In this document: piece after piece, positions 49,260-58,392 of the stretch
Layout: every line of letters starts with the position of its first letter
How positions within the stretch are numbered: position 1 is the first letter of the stretch
Assembly: GCA_027485675.1 (NCBI GenBank)
Contig: JAIXQP010000036.1
Span: forward strand, 1-64,000
From: Terriglobales bacterium
Lineage (GTDB): Bacteria; Acidobacteriota; Terriglobia; Bryobacterales; Bryobacteraceae
Reading direction: 5' to 3'
Length of the DNA: 64,000 nucleotides
The notes under the pieces: generated by a model
What the model saw: the letters and a program-made list of their open reading frames with translations, nothing else
What the model was told of the DNA's origin: nothing
Databases searched by the model: none
Translations under genes and position numbers: made by a program

Positions 49260-50840
49260 AACTTGCTGGAGCAACTTCCGGACGAAGTCGTCTTCCGGGA
49301 ACCGCTCCACATATTGTTCGAGCGCGGTCTTCGCCTGCTCATAGCGTTTGAGTTGGATGTAACGAAGGGCGAGCGCCTTATAGAGAACAGGAGTGAACGG
49401 AGCCGTTTGAATCCCCTGTTGCAGCACGGCGGCGGAGTCCTCCAGCCGCCCGGAACGGCCCAGCGCATCGCCAAGATCTTCGAATGTCGTCGAGCTTTTC
49501 GAACCGGCCTTGAGCGCCGCCTGCAGATGCGTTACCGCTTCCGGGAGTTGGTTGGCGCGAAGCGCCCGCCGCCCCAGCGTGGCCAGCACCAACGGATGTG
49601 CGGGCTCCGTCGTGGCCGCTTGATCGAGCAGCCGGTTGAATCGGTCCAGATAGCCGGGTTGGCGGTCCGCCATCTCGCCATAGGCCTGCAGTTCGGTCAG
49701 CAACGGCAGCGCCTGCCCCGCAATTCGATTGCTGTGCACCAGGTCGGGTCCGGAGAAGGCCGAAGCGGGCAGCGGCTGATTGGGCTCGCGAATGATCCGG
49801 TGATTGGTGAGCGCGGAGTGCGCTATGACGTCGACGTTCCGTTTGGGCATGTGGCAGCCGACGCAATCGCTGGAACGGCCAGGGTGCGTGGCGGCCCCAA
49901 TCTTCTTGTCATGACAGATGAGGCATTTGGCCCGGTAGTCGATCTGGCTGGCATGTGGGTTGTGGCAGGTCTGGCACGACATGGCCCCGCTTTTCGAGAA
50001 ACACTGGCTGAGGCGCATGGACTCGTGGTGTTCCAGCAGGTCGGTATCCTTTGCGTTCTCGCGGCTGCGCGGAAGACGGAAGATGGCGACGATATCGTTG
50101 AGCCTCATGCCGGGACGAAAGTCCTGCTCGGTCTTGCCAGGCTGTAGGATTCTGGTATCGCCAGCTTGATGGCAGTTCATGCAGATCTCATCGGCGCGCG
50201 CAGCCGGTAGGCGTGCGGGGTTCACGATGGCCGCGCGTGCCCCTTTCTGAGCGATGTGCCGTTGCCCAGGTCCATGACAGTTTTCGCACCCGATCGCCAG
50301 CTCCGTGAAAGGCGGGTTCGCATACTTGCCGTTGGCGCCAGCCACGGGCCGGGGCCGGCCGCTATGGCAACTGATGCACGCTGCCGGGATCGTCCGATTG
50401 AACCCATAGTCGGCGAACTCATAGCCCGGGGAAAGCTCCCATTTCCCGATCTTCGAGTAGTAGGAAAGCGGAGCTTGAAACAAGTGGTCGCCGCGTTGCA
50501 GCACGAAGCTGAGGCCGTTCATGCCAGAGCCGATCGCCCAGGAAAGCGTATGTTCGTTCCTGAAGCCATCGCCGGATTCCCGCTGCTTCAGTGCGCCGCC
50601 TTCGGCAAACACGGCAAAGTCGCGCCGCAGTTTCTCGCTACGCACGGTAGCTTGGTTGGCGGCTTTCTCCAAGTGGCTCGCCGCCGGGCTCATTGAGCGG
50701 CCCATGGCCGACCGCGTCCAGTGGTCATAGATCGCCTTGTGACAGGTCGAGCAAGCCTGGGAGCCGACGTACTCCTGCGCCGCCAGTCCGGCGATCCATC
50801 CGAACGCGCCCAACCACAGTGCTTTGGTGCAGGCCCTCAT
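49245..50840 (-). CDS. Seven-heme c-type cytochrome with TPR tail
   Basis: A 531-residue exported protein with seven CxxCH motifs (CSTCH, CISCH, CENCH, CMNCH, CQTCH, CLICH, CVGCH) and TPRs in the last 130 residues (for example TFEDLGDALGRSGRLEDSAAVLQQGI). Its opening EYVGSQACSTCHKAIYDHW and the order of hemes match the protein converging with it at 47772-49259, so these are paralogues; their 3' ends overlap by 15 bases. It is the last gene of the five-gene operon and overlaps the CRTAC1 gene by 4 bases. A probable periplasmic or surface electron carrier or multiheme oxidoreductase. Confidence 0.82.
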   Translation of the reverse strand: MRACTKALWLGAFGWIAGLAAQEYVGSQACSTCHKAIYDHWTRSAMGRSMSPAASHLEKAANQATVRSEKLRRDFAVFAEGGALKQRESGDGFRNEHTLSWAIGSGMNGLSFVLQRGDHLFQAPLSYYSKIGKWELSPGYEFADYGFNRTIPAACISCHSGRPRPVAGANGKYANPPFTELAIGCENCHGPGQRHIAQKGARAAIVNPARLPAARADEICMNCHQAGDTRILQPGKTEQDFRPGMRLNDIVAIFRLPRSRENAKDTDLLEHHESMRLSQCFSKSGAMSCQTCHNPHASQIDYRAKCLICHDKKIGAATHPGRSSDCVGCHMPKRNVDVIAHSALTNHRIIREPNQPLPASAFSGPDLVHSNRIAGQALPLLTELQAYGEMADRQPGYLDRFNRLLDQAATTEPAHPLVLATLGRRALRANQLPEAVTHLQAALKAGSKSSTTFEDLGDALGRSGRLEDSAAVLQQGIQTAPFTPVLYKALALRYIQLKRYEQAKTALEQYVERFPEDDFVRKLLQQVSGPR

Positions 50841-52603
50841 CCCTTCTTCGGCGGAAACGGGGTCGCCTTCACGATCCCGGAGCCCTCGCGAATGGTCACC
50901 AACTGATTGGCAGCCACCCTGCGCAGCGTCTCGGTCGCTCCGTTCGGCCAGCGGATATCCAGGTCCGCCTCGGCGGCCGCGCCCAAGCCGAAATGAAGAC
51001 GGAAGTCGTTCACCGAATAGAAGCTCGATTGGCTCAACACCTCTTGGACCTGCTTGCGGCCGCCGTAGTGGGCGGTGACCCGACCGCCGATCGCGCTCCG
51101 GTTGGACTTCACACCTTCAAGTTTCACTTTCAACCAGTGAGGATTACCGCCGAGGTCGTTCCGCAGTAACGACGGCGGCTCATGCAGATTCAGGATCAGG
51201 ATGTCGATGTCACCATCGTTGTCGAAGTCTCCGAAGGCGCAGCCGCGGCTCGAGTGGGCCGCGCCGATACCGGGGCCGGCCAGATCGAAGATCTCCTCCA
51301 TCTTCCCTCCGCCGAGATTGCGGAATAGTACGCGGGGAGTCTGAAACGGATAGGCGGGCAGCTTCGCTTCAATCTCCGGGTAAACATTCCCGGTTACGTA
51401 GAACAAATCGGGCAGGCCGTCGTTATCCAGGTCCACAATGCCCGCGCCCCAGTTCACATAGCGGGTCTCCACGGCCACGCCGCTGCGCGCCGTCACATCT
51501 TCAAACATGCCCTTCCCATCGTTCCGGTAGAGGATGTTTGAGTCGTCAGCGAAGTGCGTCTTGAAGATGTCCAGATGCCCATCCAGGTCAAAGTCGCCCA
51601 CCCCAACGCCCATTCCAGCCTGCTCCATCCCATCCTCGTTCAGGGCCACCCCGCGTTCAAGGCCGGTCTCTGTGAAAGTGCCGTCGTGGTTGTTGCGAAA
51701 CAGAAAACTGGAGGTGGAGTCGCAGGCGACGTAGATATCGGGCCAGCCGTCGTTATCGAAGTCTGCTGCCACCGCGGTCATTCCATAGCTCCCTTTGGCC
51801 TTGGCGATGCCGGACCGTTCACTCACATCGGTGAAGGTGCCGTCGCCGTTGTTGTGATAAAGCGAATGGTATCCCGGCGGCAACCCCCTGGGCCCGCAGT
51901 TCACCGGGATTCCCTTCCAGTTGCAGAACGAGTTCTGGCCGGGACGGGGAACCTTCTCGGGGTCGAAGTCGACGTAGTTCGATACAAACAAGTCCAGGCG
52001 GCCATCGCGATCATAGTCGACGAATGTGCACCCGGCGCCCCAGCGCCGCTGCTTGTCGACGAGGCCCGCCTGCTCGGTCACGTCCGTGAAGGTCACCACG
52101 CCTTTCGCGTTTGGTCCGTTGTTGCGATAGAGAACGTTCTGGCCCCAGTAAGTGACGAAGAGGTCGTCCCAGCCATCGTTGTTGTAGTCTCCGGCGCAAA
52201 CGGCCGACGCCCAACCCGTCCGCGTCAGTCCCGCTTGCTCGGTCACGTCGGTGAAGGTCCCATCGCGGTTGTTCTTGTAAAGGCGGTTTGACGCCTTCGA
52301 GCCTTCGAGCAACGTGCCGTTCAAAAGGAAGATATCGAGCCAGCCGTCGTTATCGTAGTCGACGAAGGCCACCCCGCAACCAATCGTTTCGAGCAGATAC
52401 TGCTTGGCCTCACGGCCGCCGTAGGTGCACGGCTCCAGCAAACCCGCCTGCTTGGCAATGTCAGTAAACTTCGCCAGAAAAGGCAGACCCGAAGGCTTTC
52501 CGCGCCGTTGCGGTTGCACCACCCGCGAAACAACGCCCTGTCCCATCGCGCCGTAGCCCGCCGCGAGCAGAGCGAACAAACTGCGTCGAGTGGGTTTATC
52601 CAT
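50837..52603 (-). CDS. CRTAC1-type protein: FG-GAP/VCBS repeats plus ASPIC/UnbV domain
   Basis: A 588-residue exported protein with a Tat-like leader (TRRSLFALLAAG). The body is a chain of calcium-binding FG-GAP/VCBS repeats (VDYDNDGWLDIFL, GDYNNDGWDDLFV, VDYDRDGRLDLFV, ADFDNDGWPDIYV, GDFDLDGHLDIF), forming a propeller. The C-terminal ~80 residues are the ASPIC/UnbV domain (SAIGGRVTAHYGG, DFRLHFGLG, LDIRWPNG). Such proteins are common in Acidobacteria and Planctomycetes and are thought to bind glycans or matrix; no activity is established. It overlaps the DUF1501 gene upstream by 8 bases and the cytochrome downstream by 4. Confidence 0.85.
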   Translation of the reverse strand: MDKPTRRSLFALLAAGYGAMGQGVVSRVVQPQRRGKPSGLPFLAKFTDIAKQAGLLEPCTYGGREAKQYLLETIGCGVAFVDYDNDGWLDIFLLNGTLLEGSKASNRLYKNNRDGTFTDVTEQAGLTRTGWASAVCAGDYNNDGWDDLFVTYWGQNVLYRNNGPNAKGVVTFTDVTEQAGLVDKQRRWGAGCTFVDYDRDGRLDLFVSNYVDFDPEKVPRPGQNSFCNWKGIPVNCGPRGLPPGYHSLYHNNGDGTFTDVSERSGIAKAKGSYGMTAVAADFDNDGWPDIYVACDSTSSFLFRNNHDGTFTETGLERGVALNEDGMEQAGMGVGVGDFDLDGHLDIFKTHFADDSNILYRNDGKGMFEDVTARSGVAVETRYVNWGAGIVDLDNDGLPDLFYVTGNVYPEIEAKLPAYPFQTPRVLFRNLGGGKMEEIFDLAGPGIGAAHSSRGCAFGDFDNDGDIDILILNLHEPPSLLRNDLGGNPHWLKVKLEGVKSNRSAIGGRVTAHYGGRKQVQEVLSQSSFYSVNDFRLHFGLGAAAEADLDIRWPNGATETLRRVAANQLVTIREGSGIVKATPFPPKKG

Positions 52604-54059
52604 GAGTCAATTTTTGCAGCAGACCGCCCCCTCCTCCGACATCGGTCAGCCGGAACTCCCGGCCCTGGAAGAAGTACGTCAGTTTTTTGTGGTCCAGCCC
52701 CAGCAGTCCCAGCATCGACCCGTGCAGGTCGTGCATTGTCACCGGATCGGCCACGGCCTTCAGCCCGATCTCATCCGTGCCGCCAATCACCTGGCCGCCC
52801 CGCACTCCTCCGCCCGCCATCCATACCGTGAATCCATACGGATTGTGGTCGCGGCCATTGCGATTGCCGCCTCCCCCCTCGGCCCCATCGGTGAAGGGAG
52901 TCCGGCCAAAATCGCCTCCCCACAGGACCACCGTGCTTTCGAGCAGGCCGCGAGCTTTCAGGTCCGACAGCAACCCGGCGATCGGCCGGTCCACCTTGCG
53001 CGCCATGTATTCATGATTCTGGTCGCATTCGTTATGGCCATCCCAGCCCACCTCGGCCCCCTTCTTGCCGCCCGAGTAGAGTTGCACGAACCGGACTCCC
53101 TTCTCCACCAGGCGCCTGGCCATCAGGCATTGCGTGCCGAACTCCCGCGACATCGGGTCGTCCATCCCGTAGAGGGTCCGGGTTGCCGCGGACTCCTTCG
53201 CCAGGTCGGTGACCTCCGGGACGGACATCTGCATCTTGAAGGCGAGTTCGTAGGACGCCATGCGCGCCGCCAGTTCGGAATCCTCGCTGCGGGTTTGCCG
53301 GTGGGCCTCGTTGTAGTCGCGCAGCAGATCGAGCATCTGCCTTTGGTCGCCGTCGGTAATGCCGTCCGGCCGGCGGATGTTCAGAATCGGCGGACCTTCA
53401 CTGCGCAGCACAGTTCCCTGATAGGCGGCGGGAAGGAACCCGGAGCCATAGGCCGGAGCCCCAGCCTTGATGCCCCCATCGAGCATTACCACGTACGCTG
53501 GCAGATTCTCACTCTCGTTCCCGAGACCGTAAACAACCCAGGAGCCCACGCTCGGACGGCCAACGCGAGCCCACCCGGTGTTGAGCCATGTCTGTCCGGT
53601 AACGTGCGTGAAACCATCGTGGTGGCAGGACCGGATCACGGCCAGATCGTCCGCATGCGCCGCCACACTCTCGAACAGATCCGAGATTTCAATACCGGAC
53701 TGCCCGCGCCGGCTGAACTTTCGAGGCGAGCCCATCAACGGCGTCTTCGCCATGTTGGAAAACTGAAAGTCCACCTTGCCGAAACTGGCTGGAATCGGTT
53801 GGCCATGCATGCGGTTCAACTCCGGCTTAGGGTCGAACGTATCGATGTGGCTCGGTCCCCCATGCATGAAGAGGAAGATCACGCTCTTGCCCTTGGCTTC
53901 GAAGTGGCGGGGCTTCGGCGCGAACGGGTTGGCACTCGGGTTGGCCGCCGGAGCGCCCAGGAGCGAGGACGCCGCCAAGGCGCCGAACCCAAGTCCACTC
54001 GCTTCAAGGAAATTCCGCCGGGAGAGCGCGCGAATTGTTTTGGGGCAATATCCTGGCAT
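52596..54059 (-). CDS. DUF1501 protein (sulfatase-like fold, Tat-exported)
   Basis: A 487-residue protein with a twin-arginine signal (SRRNFLEASGLG). The DUF1501 family belongs to the alkaline phosphatase/sulfatase-like superfamily; visible blocks are VIFLFMHGGPSHIDTFDPKPE, DLAVIRSCHHDGFTH, VQLYSGG, VVLWGGDFGRTP and GRDHNPYGFTVWMAGGGVRGG, with the Asp/His residues that could hold metal. No member has a settled function; the family pairs with PSD1 proteins, as here (9 bases apart). It is exported folded to the periplasm. Probably a hydrolase or metal-binding partner of the PSD1 protein. Confidence 0.85.
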   Translation of the reverse strand: MPGYCPKTIRALSRRNFLEASGLGFGALAASSLLGAPAANPSANPFAPKPRHFEAKGKSVIFLFMHGGPSHIDTFDPKPELNRMHGQPIPASFGKVDFQFSNMAKTPLMGSPRKFSRRGQSGIEISDLFESVAAHADDLAVIRSCHHDGFTHVTGQTWLNTGWARVGRPSVGSWVVYGLGNESENLPAYVVMLDGGIKAGAPAYGSGFLPAAYQGTVLRSEGPPILNIRRPDGITDGDQRQMLDLLRDYNEAHRQTRSEDSELAARMASYELAFKMQMSVPEVTDLAKESAATRTLYGMDDPMSREFGTQCLMARRLVEKGVRFVQLYSGGKKGAEVGWDGHNECDQNHEYMARKVDRPIAGLLSDLKARGLLESTVVLWGGDFGRTPFTDGAEGGGGNRNGRDHNPYGFTVWMAGGGVRGGQVIGGTDEIGLKAVADPVTMHDLHGSMLGLLGLDHKKLTYFFQGREFRLTDVGGGGGLLQKLTHG

Positions 54060-54068
54060 GGCCTTCTC

Positions 54069-56534
54069 CTAATCGACGTAAAGAAATTCGTTGGTGTTCA
54101 ACAAGACCAGGCACAAACGGTCCAGCCCAGCATCGTCCCGCAAAGTATTCAGCGCCTTGTTCTGCTCCGCCACGGTCGGCGATCGGCCTAGCGCCTGGCG
54201 CCAAATGAACGCGATACGATCATTGTTTTCCGCGGCCTGTCGGCGGGCAAGCGCCGCCAGTTGCTTGGCCTGCTGCACCATGAACTCCCCGTTCATCAAT
54301 GTCAGCGCCTGCGGAGCGACGGTCGTATTATCCCGGCGGGCGCAGCTGAGCGACGTGTCGGGCGCATCGAATGTCGACAACATCGGCAGCGGGAACGTCC
54401 GCTTCACGTAGAGGTAGACGCTACGGCGGGCATGCTCACGAGGGTCCATCGCCTCCGGCCACTGACTGCGCGACCACATCACGGTGTACTCTTCCTGGCT
54501 CAATTTGGGAACTACCGGACGGCCGCCCATCTTCCCGTTCAACTCACCGCTGACCTTCAAAACGGCATCGCGCAGCGTCTCGGCATCCAGCCGTTGCCGG
54601 TTCATGCGCCAGAGGAACCGGTTGTTGGCATCGATGCCGGCGTTGGCCTCCTTGAACTCGCTAGAACGCTGATAGGCGTCCGAGAGCAGAATCATCCGGT
54701 GGAGCTTCTTGAGGCTCCATCCTTGCGCCACAAACTCGCTCGCCAACCACTCCAGCAACTCCGGATGCGTGGGCTCCTCGCCCTGCCGTCCAAAGTCGCT
54801 GGGTGTGGCGACAATGCCCCGGCCGAAGTGCCAATGCCACACGCGGTTCACCATCACGCGTGCTGTCAGTGGATGGTCCGGCTCCGTCAGCCACTGGGCC
54901 AAGGCGGAACGGCGCCGCAGTTTCTGCCCTGGTTCCTCGGTGATGACCTTCCCCTCGGCCAGGATGGCCGGCATCGCCGGGGGGACCGGTTCTCCCGTCG
55001 CGCGCCAATCACCGCGATGCGTCATCCGTACGACGGGGGTCACTGCCGCATGGCCCAGCACCGTGGCCGTCTGGGGCACGGGATTGGCTTTCAGCGCCGC
55101 CTTCCCCAGTTCCAGCACCAGACGGTCCCGTTCTGCGCTTTCTGACGGAGTCAGCGGGATGTCTGCCTCCTTCCCCTCCGCGTTCTCCTGCAGGCCGGCC
55201 TGCGTCATCGCTGCCTCTAACTGGGCGGCCAACTGCCGTTGGGCTGGCGTCCGCTGGTCTGTCGGGGTGTCGTACGCTGCCAGAACAGCGGCGGAGAAGC
55301 GCTGCCGCACCGTATCCACCACGCGCTTCTTCGCCCCCTGGTCGATTCGCTGGATCGCTCCCTTAATCTCCTCGACACGGATCCAATTCGGATAGCCCGA
55401 CTTAAATCCGAACGTCGAGAACTGGCTTACGACCGGAATCTCTTTCTCCTCGCTGCCCGCGAAAACCGCCATCATGCTGTGGTAATCCCGCTGCGTGATC
55501 GGGTCGAACTTATGGTTGTGGCAGCGGGAGCAACCCAGGGTCAGCCCCAGGAACGCTTCGCCCGTCGTGTCGACGACGTCGGTCAGCCACTCGTAGCGAA
55601 TCTGTCCGCCGAATAGTGCCGCTTCGTGATACACCGGCCCCACCGTGTACATCCCCGTCGCTATGCGCGCATTGAGGTTTTGCAGCTTGCTGGGAGCGAC
55701 TTTGAAACCGCCGTCGAGGTCGAGATCATCAGGGAACAATTCGTCTCCAGCAATCTGTTCCTGCACGAAACGGTTGTAGGGCTTGTCTTCGTTGAAGCTT
55801 TGAATGACGTAGTCGCGATAACGCCACGCGTTCGGGAAATAGATGTCGGTCTCGAATCCTCCCGTATCGGCGTAGCGCACGACGTCCAGCCAATGGCGGC
55901 CCCAACGCTCGCCATAGTGCGGAGAGGCAAGCAGCCGGTCGACTACTCTTTCAAATGCGTTGGGCGCTGTATCGCCAGCGAAGGCCGCCAGCTCCTCCGC
56001 CGTCGGTGGCAGCCCCAGCAGATCGAACGTCACCCGGCGCAACAACGTTCGCCGATCCGCTCTTCCTACCGGCTGCAGCTTCTGCTCCCGCAGTTTGGAC
56101 AAAATGAAGGCGTCCACCGGATTCGTAGCGCCCACGGCGGGCAACCCCGGCCGTTTCAATTTCTGAAAAGACCACCAGGACGGTTGCGTCGGCGCCGCCT
56201 GCTTCGTCCAATTGGCGCCGCTGTCGATCCAAGTCCGCAGGACCGCGATCTCCTCCGCCGACAGGCCCTTCTTGCCGGGTGGCATTGACAGCGGCCCATT
56301 GCGCAGCACTGCCTGGTACAGCCGGCTCTCCGCGGCCTTGCCGGGCACCACCACGGCCCCGTGTGCGCCGCCCTGCAGCATCGCCTCGCGCTGGCGCAGG
56401 TCCAGGCCGCCCATCTTTGCTGCGCCGTGGCAGGAGGCACAGTGGGTAACTAGAATCCGCTGCGCGGCCTCGTCGTCAGCCAGACCGGCCACCACGCCGA
56501 ACATTGCGGCCAACAAAACTCTCATGGACATCAT
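54069..56534 (-). CDS. PSD1 protein: cytochrome-type PSCyt1, DUF1549 and DUF1553 domains
   Basis: An 821-residue exported protein. After the signal peptide (start at the MMSM repeat, 56534) comes a PSCyt1 cytochrome-like domain with one CASCH motif (HCASCHGAAKMGGLDLR), then DUF1549/PSCyt2 (VDAFILSKLREQKLQPVGRADRRTLLRRVTFDLLGLPPT, HYGERWGRHWLDVVRYADT) and DUF1553/PSD1 in the C-terminal third (RSALAQWLTEPDHPLTARVMVNRVWHWHFGRGIVATPSDFG, LKKLHRMILLSDAYQRSSEF). This family abounds in Planctomycetes and Acidobacteria and is uncharacterised. The DUF1501 gene follows 9 bases on, a recurring pairing. Likely a heme protein acting with its multiheme neighbours. Confidence 0.88.
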   Translation of the reverse strand: MMSMRVLLAAMFGVVAGLADDEAAQRILVTHCASCHGAAKMGGLDLRQREAMLQGGAHGAVVVPGKAAESRLYQAVLRNGPLSMPPGKKGLSAEEIAVLRTWIDSGANWTKQAAPTQPSWWSFQKLKRPGLPAVGATNPVDAFILSKLREQKLQPVGRADRRTLLRRVTFDLLGLPPTAEELAAFAGDTAPNAFERVVDRLLASPHYGERWGRHWLDVVRYADTGGFETDIYFPNAWRYRDYVIQSFNEDKPYNRFVQEQIAGDELFPDDLDLDGGFKVAPSKLQNLNARIATGMYTVGPVYHEAALFGGQIRYEWLTDVVDTTGEAFLGLTLGCSRCHNHKFDPITQRDYHSMMAVFAGSEEKEIPVVSQFSTFGFKSGYPNWIRVEEIKGAIQRIDQGAKKRVVDTVRQRFSAAVLAAYDTPTDQRTPAQRQLAAQLEAAMTQAGLQENAEGKEADIPLTPSESAERDRLVLELGKAALKANPVPQTATVLGHAAVTPVVRMTHRGDWRATGEPVPPAMPAILAEGKVITEEPGQKLRRRSALAQWLTEPDHPLTARVMVNRVWHWHFGRGIVATPSDFGRQGEEPTHPELLEWLASEFVAQGWSLKKLHRMILLSDAYQRSSEFKEANAGIDANNRFLWRMNRQRLDAETLRDAVLKVSGELNGKMGGRPVVPKLSQEEYTVMWSRSQWPEAMDPREHARRSVYLYVKRTFPLPMLSTFDAPDTSLSCARRDNTTVAPQALTLMNGEFMVQQAKQLAALARRQAAENNDRIAFIWRQALGRSPTVAEQNKALNTLRDDAGLDRLCLVLLNTNEFLYVD

Positions 56535-56547
56535 GTTTATCCCACCC

Positions 56548-58245
56548 CTAGGGTTTTCGCAAGGATGAACCGGCCGGGCGGCGCCAAGCCTGCAGGCTCC
56601 GGGCGAGCCAGCGGTCGTCCCGGTCCGCATGACAACCCAGGCACGCGTTCGGACTCTCCTGCCGTCCGAACCGCTGCACCGGAGCCGCTTGCGGCCGGTC
56701 GTCGATCTCATGGGTCCGAGCCAGGAACAACAGACTGTTCATGATCTTTGGCATGTGGCAGTTCACGCAGCGGCTGGCTTCTCCGGCGGTGTGGCGCGTG
56801 TGACTCTCCTCCTGATAGCGGTTCGGGTGACACTGCAGGCACATCTGGTCCGAGTCCGGGGCGAACTTTAGCGAGGTGGGGTTCCTGCTGGCGTCCCGCG
56901 GGTGAGGGTTGTGGCAATGGCCGCAGTGCGCTTCTCCCTTTTGAAAACACGCTGACCGCTCGAACGCTTCGACAATGAATGTCGTCTCCCGAAAACGTCC
57001 GTCGCGATAAAACGCCTTGCGCGAGAATTCGCTGTATGGCCGCCGCTGGTAGCGCGGCGGAAACCCCTGCGGTTCGCGGACGGCGGACTGGGCATGGCAC
57101 TGTGCGCACACTTCGACATAGTCCCGGTGATTCACCTTCGGGAAGCTCCACCTTGCCGGCTCGCCCTTCGCATGGGCCGCTCCCGGGCCATGACACATCT
57201 CGCAGTTCACGCCGGGTTCGAGAAAGCCCTTCTCGCTGCTTTGGCTCGTGTGGCAAGCGGCGCAGTTCTTCTGGTAGGACGTCACTTCCCGCAGACGATG
57301 GAAGTCGCCGGACTCGCTCCGAGGGGAGTTGGGCGGGTCGATCATCCGCCAATAGTTAATCCACGTTGACGTCAAACGATTGAACTGGAGCGGCAGCACA
57401 TGCAGTTCTCCATTGGGTGCCTTCGTGGCATAGGCTTGCTGCCACTTCGATCCAATGGTGTAGTCCACCGGGAAGCGATCGGTTCGGCCGTCCCGGCGCC
57501 GCAGGTCCACGAAGAACTTTCCCTCGCTGTGGCTGCCCTTCGCGGCGATGGCCCCGTCCTCGCGATACTCCCCCAATCGAACAAAATCACCCATCACGCG
57601 ACCCGCTTCCACCGGACGAAGCATGTTCGCCATCCCGGTCGATCGCCACGCATCCCATTGTTCTCTGTGACAACGCTGGCAGGCGGCACTGCCGGCGAAC
57701 TCGTCCGTCCGGTTCGTGGGATTCGCCGTCAGTGGCTTCGGGGCTTGCCCCAATACTCGATGGGCCGTTTCGCGAAGCCGCTCTTCGGCAGATCGCCATT
57801 GCCGGGCGTTACCGCCCGCCGGAGGCCGAAATCGATCCAGGTGCTGCAGCGTCTTGCTCGCCAACTCTCGCGCTCTGGAGCGGTCCCCTCGATTTGCCAG
57901 CACCGCGGCCATCGTGCCGGTCAGCAGCGGATTTTCCGGATAAAGCTTCATCGATTCCTCCGCGTAATACATGCCGGTGGCTTGGTCATCGAGTTCAAAG
58001 CTCGCGCGCGCCCCGGCCTCATACACCTGGGCCAGGAGCCAGGAGGAGGGAAATCGCCGCAGGAACGCGCTCACTTTTGTCCGCCGGACCACCAGATCCC
58101 CTTCGCGGTATAACTCTTCAAATGCACGCCGCTCCAGGGGATCGTCCACTTGGTCAAGCACCGAGCGGGCATCTCCGTATCCATTGCCTCCTGCAACGTC
58201 GAGCTCTTGCGCGAAGAAAAGGAAGAAGGGGAAGAGATATTTCAC
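56548..58245 (-). CDS. Eight-heme c-type cytochrome with N-terminal TPR
   Basis: A 565-residue exported protein with a short signal peptide (MKYLFPFFLFFAQ) and a TPR-like N-terminal region (GMYYAEESMKLYPENPLLTGTMAAVLANRGDRSRARE). It then has eight CxxCH sites: CQRCH, CAACH, CEMCH, CAQCH, CGHCH, CLQCH, CVNCH and CLGCH. The start is a GTG (58245), supported by the following hydrophobic segment and by the inverted repeat just upstream. First gene of the operon, 13 bases before the PSD1 gene. Unlike the two seven-heme proteins, its TPR part is N-terminal. Probably an electron-transfer protein or a multiheme reductase. Confidence 0.82.
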   Translation of the reverse strand: MKYLFPFFLFFAQELDVAGGNGYGDARSVLDQVDDPLERRAFEELYREGDLVVRRTKVSAFLRRFPSSWLLAQVYEAGARASFELDDQATGMYYAEESMKLYPENPLLTGTMAAVLANRGDRSRARELASKTLQHLDRFRPPAGGNARQWRSAEERLRETAHRVLGQAPKPLTANPTNRTDEFAGSAACQRCHREQWDAWRSTGMANMLRPVEAGRVMGDFVRLGEYREDGAIAAKGSHSEGKFFVDLRRRDGRTDRFPVDYTIGSKWQQAYATKAPNGELHVLPLQFNRLTSTWINYWRMIDPPNSPRSESGDFHRLREVTSYQKNCAACHTSQSSEKGFLEPGVNCEMCHGPGAAHAKGEPARWSFPKVNHRDYVEVCAQCHAQSAVREPQGFPPRYQRRPYSEFSRKAFYRDGRFRETTFIVEAFERSACFQKGEAHCGHCHNPHPRDASRNPTSLKFAPDSDQMCLQCHPNRYQEESHTRHTAGEASRCVNCHMPKIMNSLLFLARTHEIDDRPQAAPVQRFGRQESPNACLGCHADRDDRWLARSLQAWRRPAGSSLRKP

Positions 58246-58253
58246 ACCGCCAA

Positions 58254-58271
58254 ATTCGCACTCCTGCGAAT
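58254..58271. promoter_or_regulatory. Inverted repeat upstream of the cytochrome operon
   Basis: ATTCGCA and TGCGAAT are separated by 4 bases, a perfect 7-base inverted repeat beginning 9 bases from the GTG of the eight-heme cytochrome gene. It could be an operator or a leader hairpin at the translation start of that operon. Confidence 0.45.
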
Positions 58272-58285
58272 ACTATTTCATACGA

Positions 58286-58314
58286 TTGGCATCGGCCGAA
58301 ACTTTATGTATACT
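58286..58314 (+). promoter_or_regulatory. Sigma-70 promoter of the TonB receptor gene
   Basis: TTGGCA (58286-58291) and TATACT (58309-58314) are spaced by exactly 17 bases, close to the vegetative consensus. The element lies about 80 bases before the ATG at 58393, pointing toward the receptor gene, in a gap shared with the divergent cytochrome operon. Confidence 0.7.
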
Positions 58315-58392
58315 TGCCCCTGCTTTCCGCGATGGCTTCGTTGTTTGCATCGCCGGGTTAGCACACCACACCAGGAGTTCGGAGGTTCGGCG

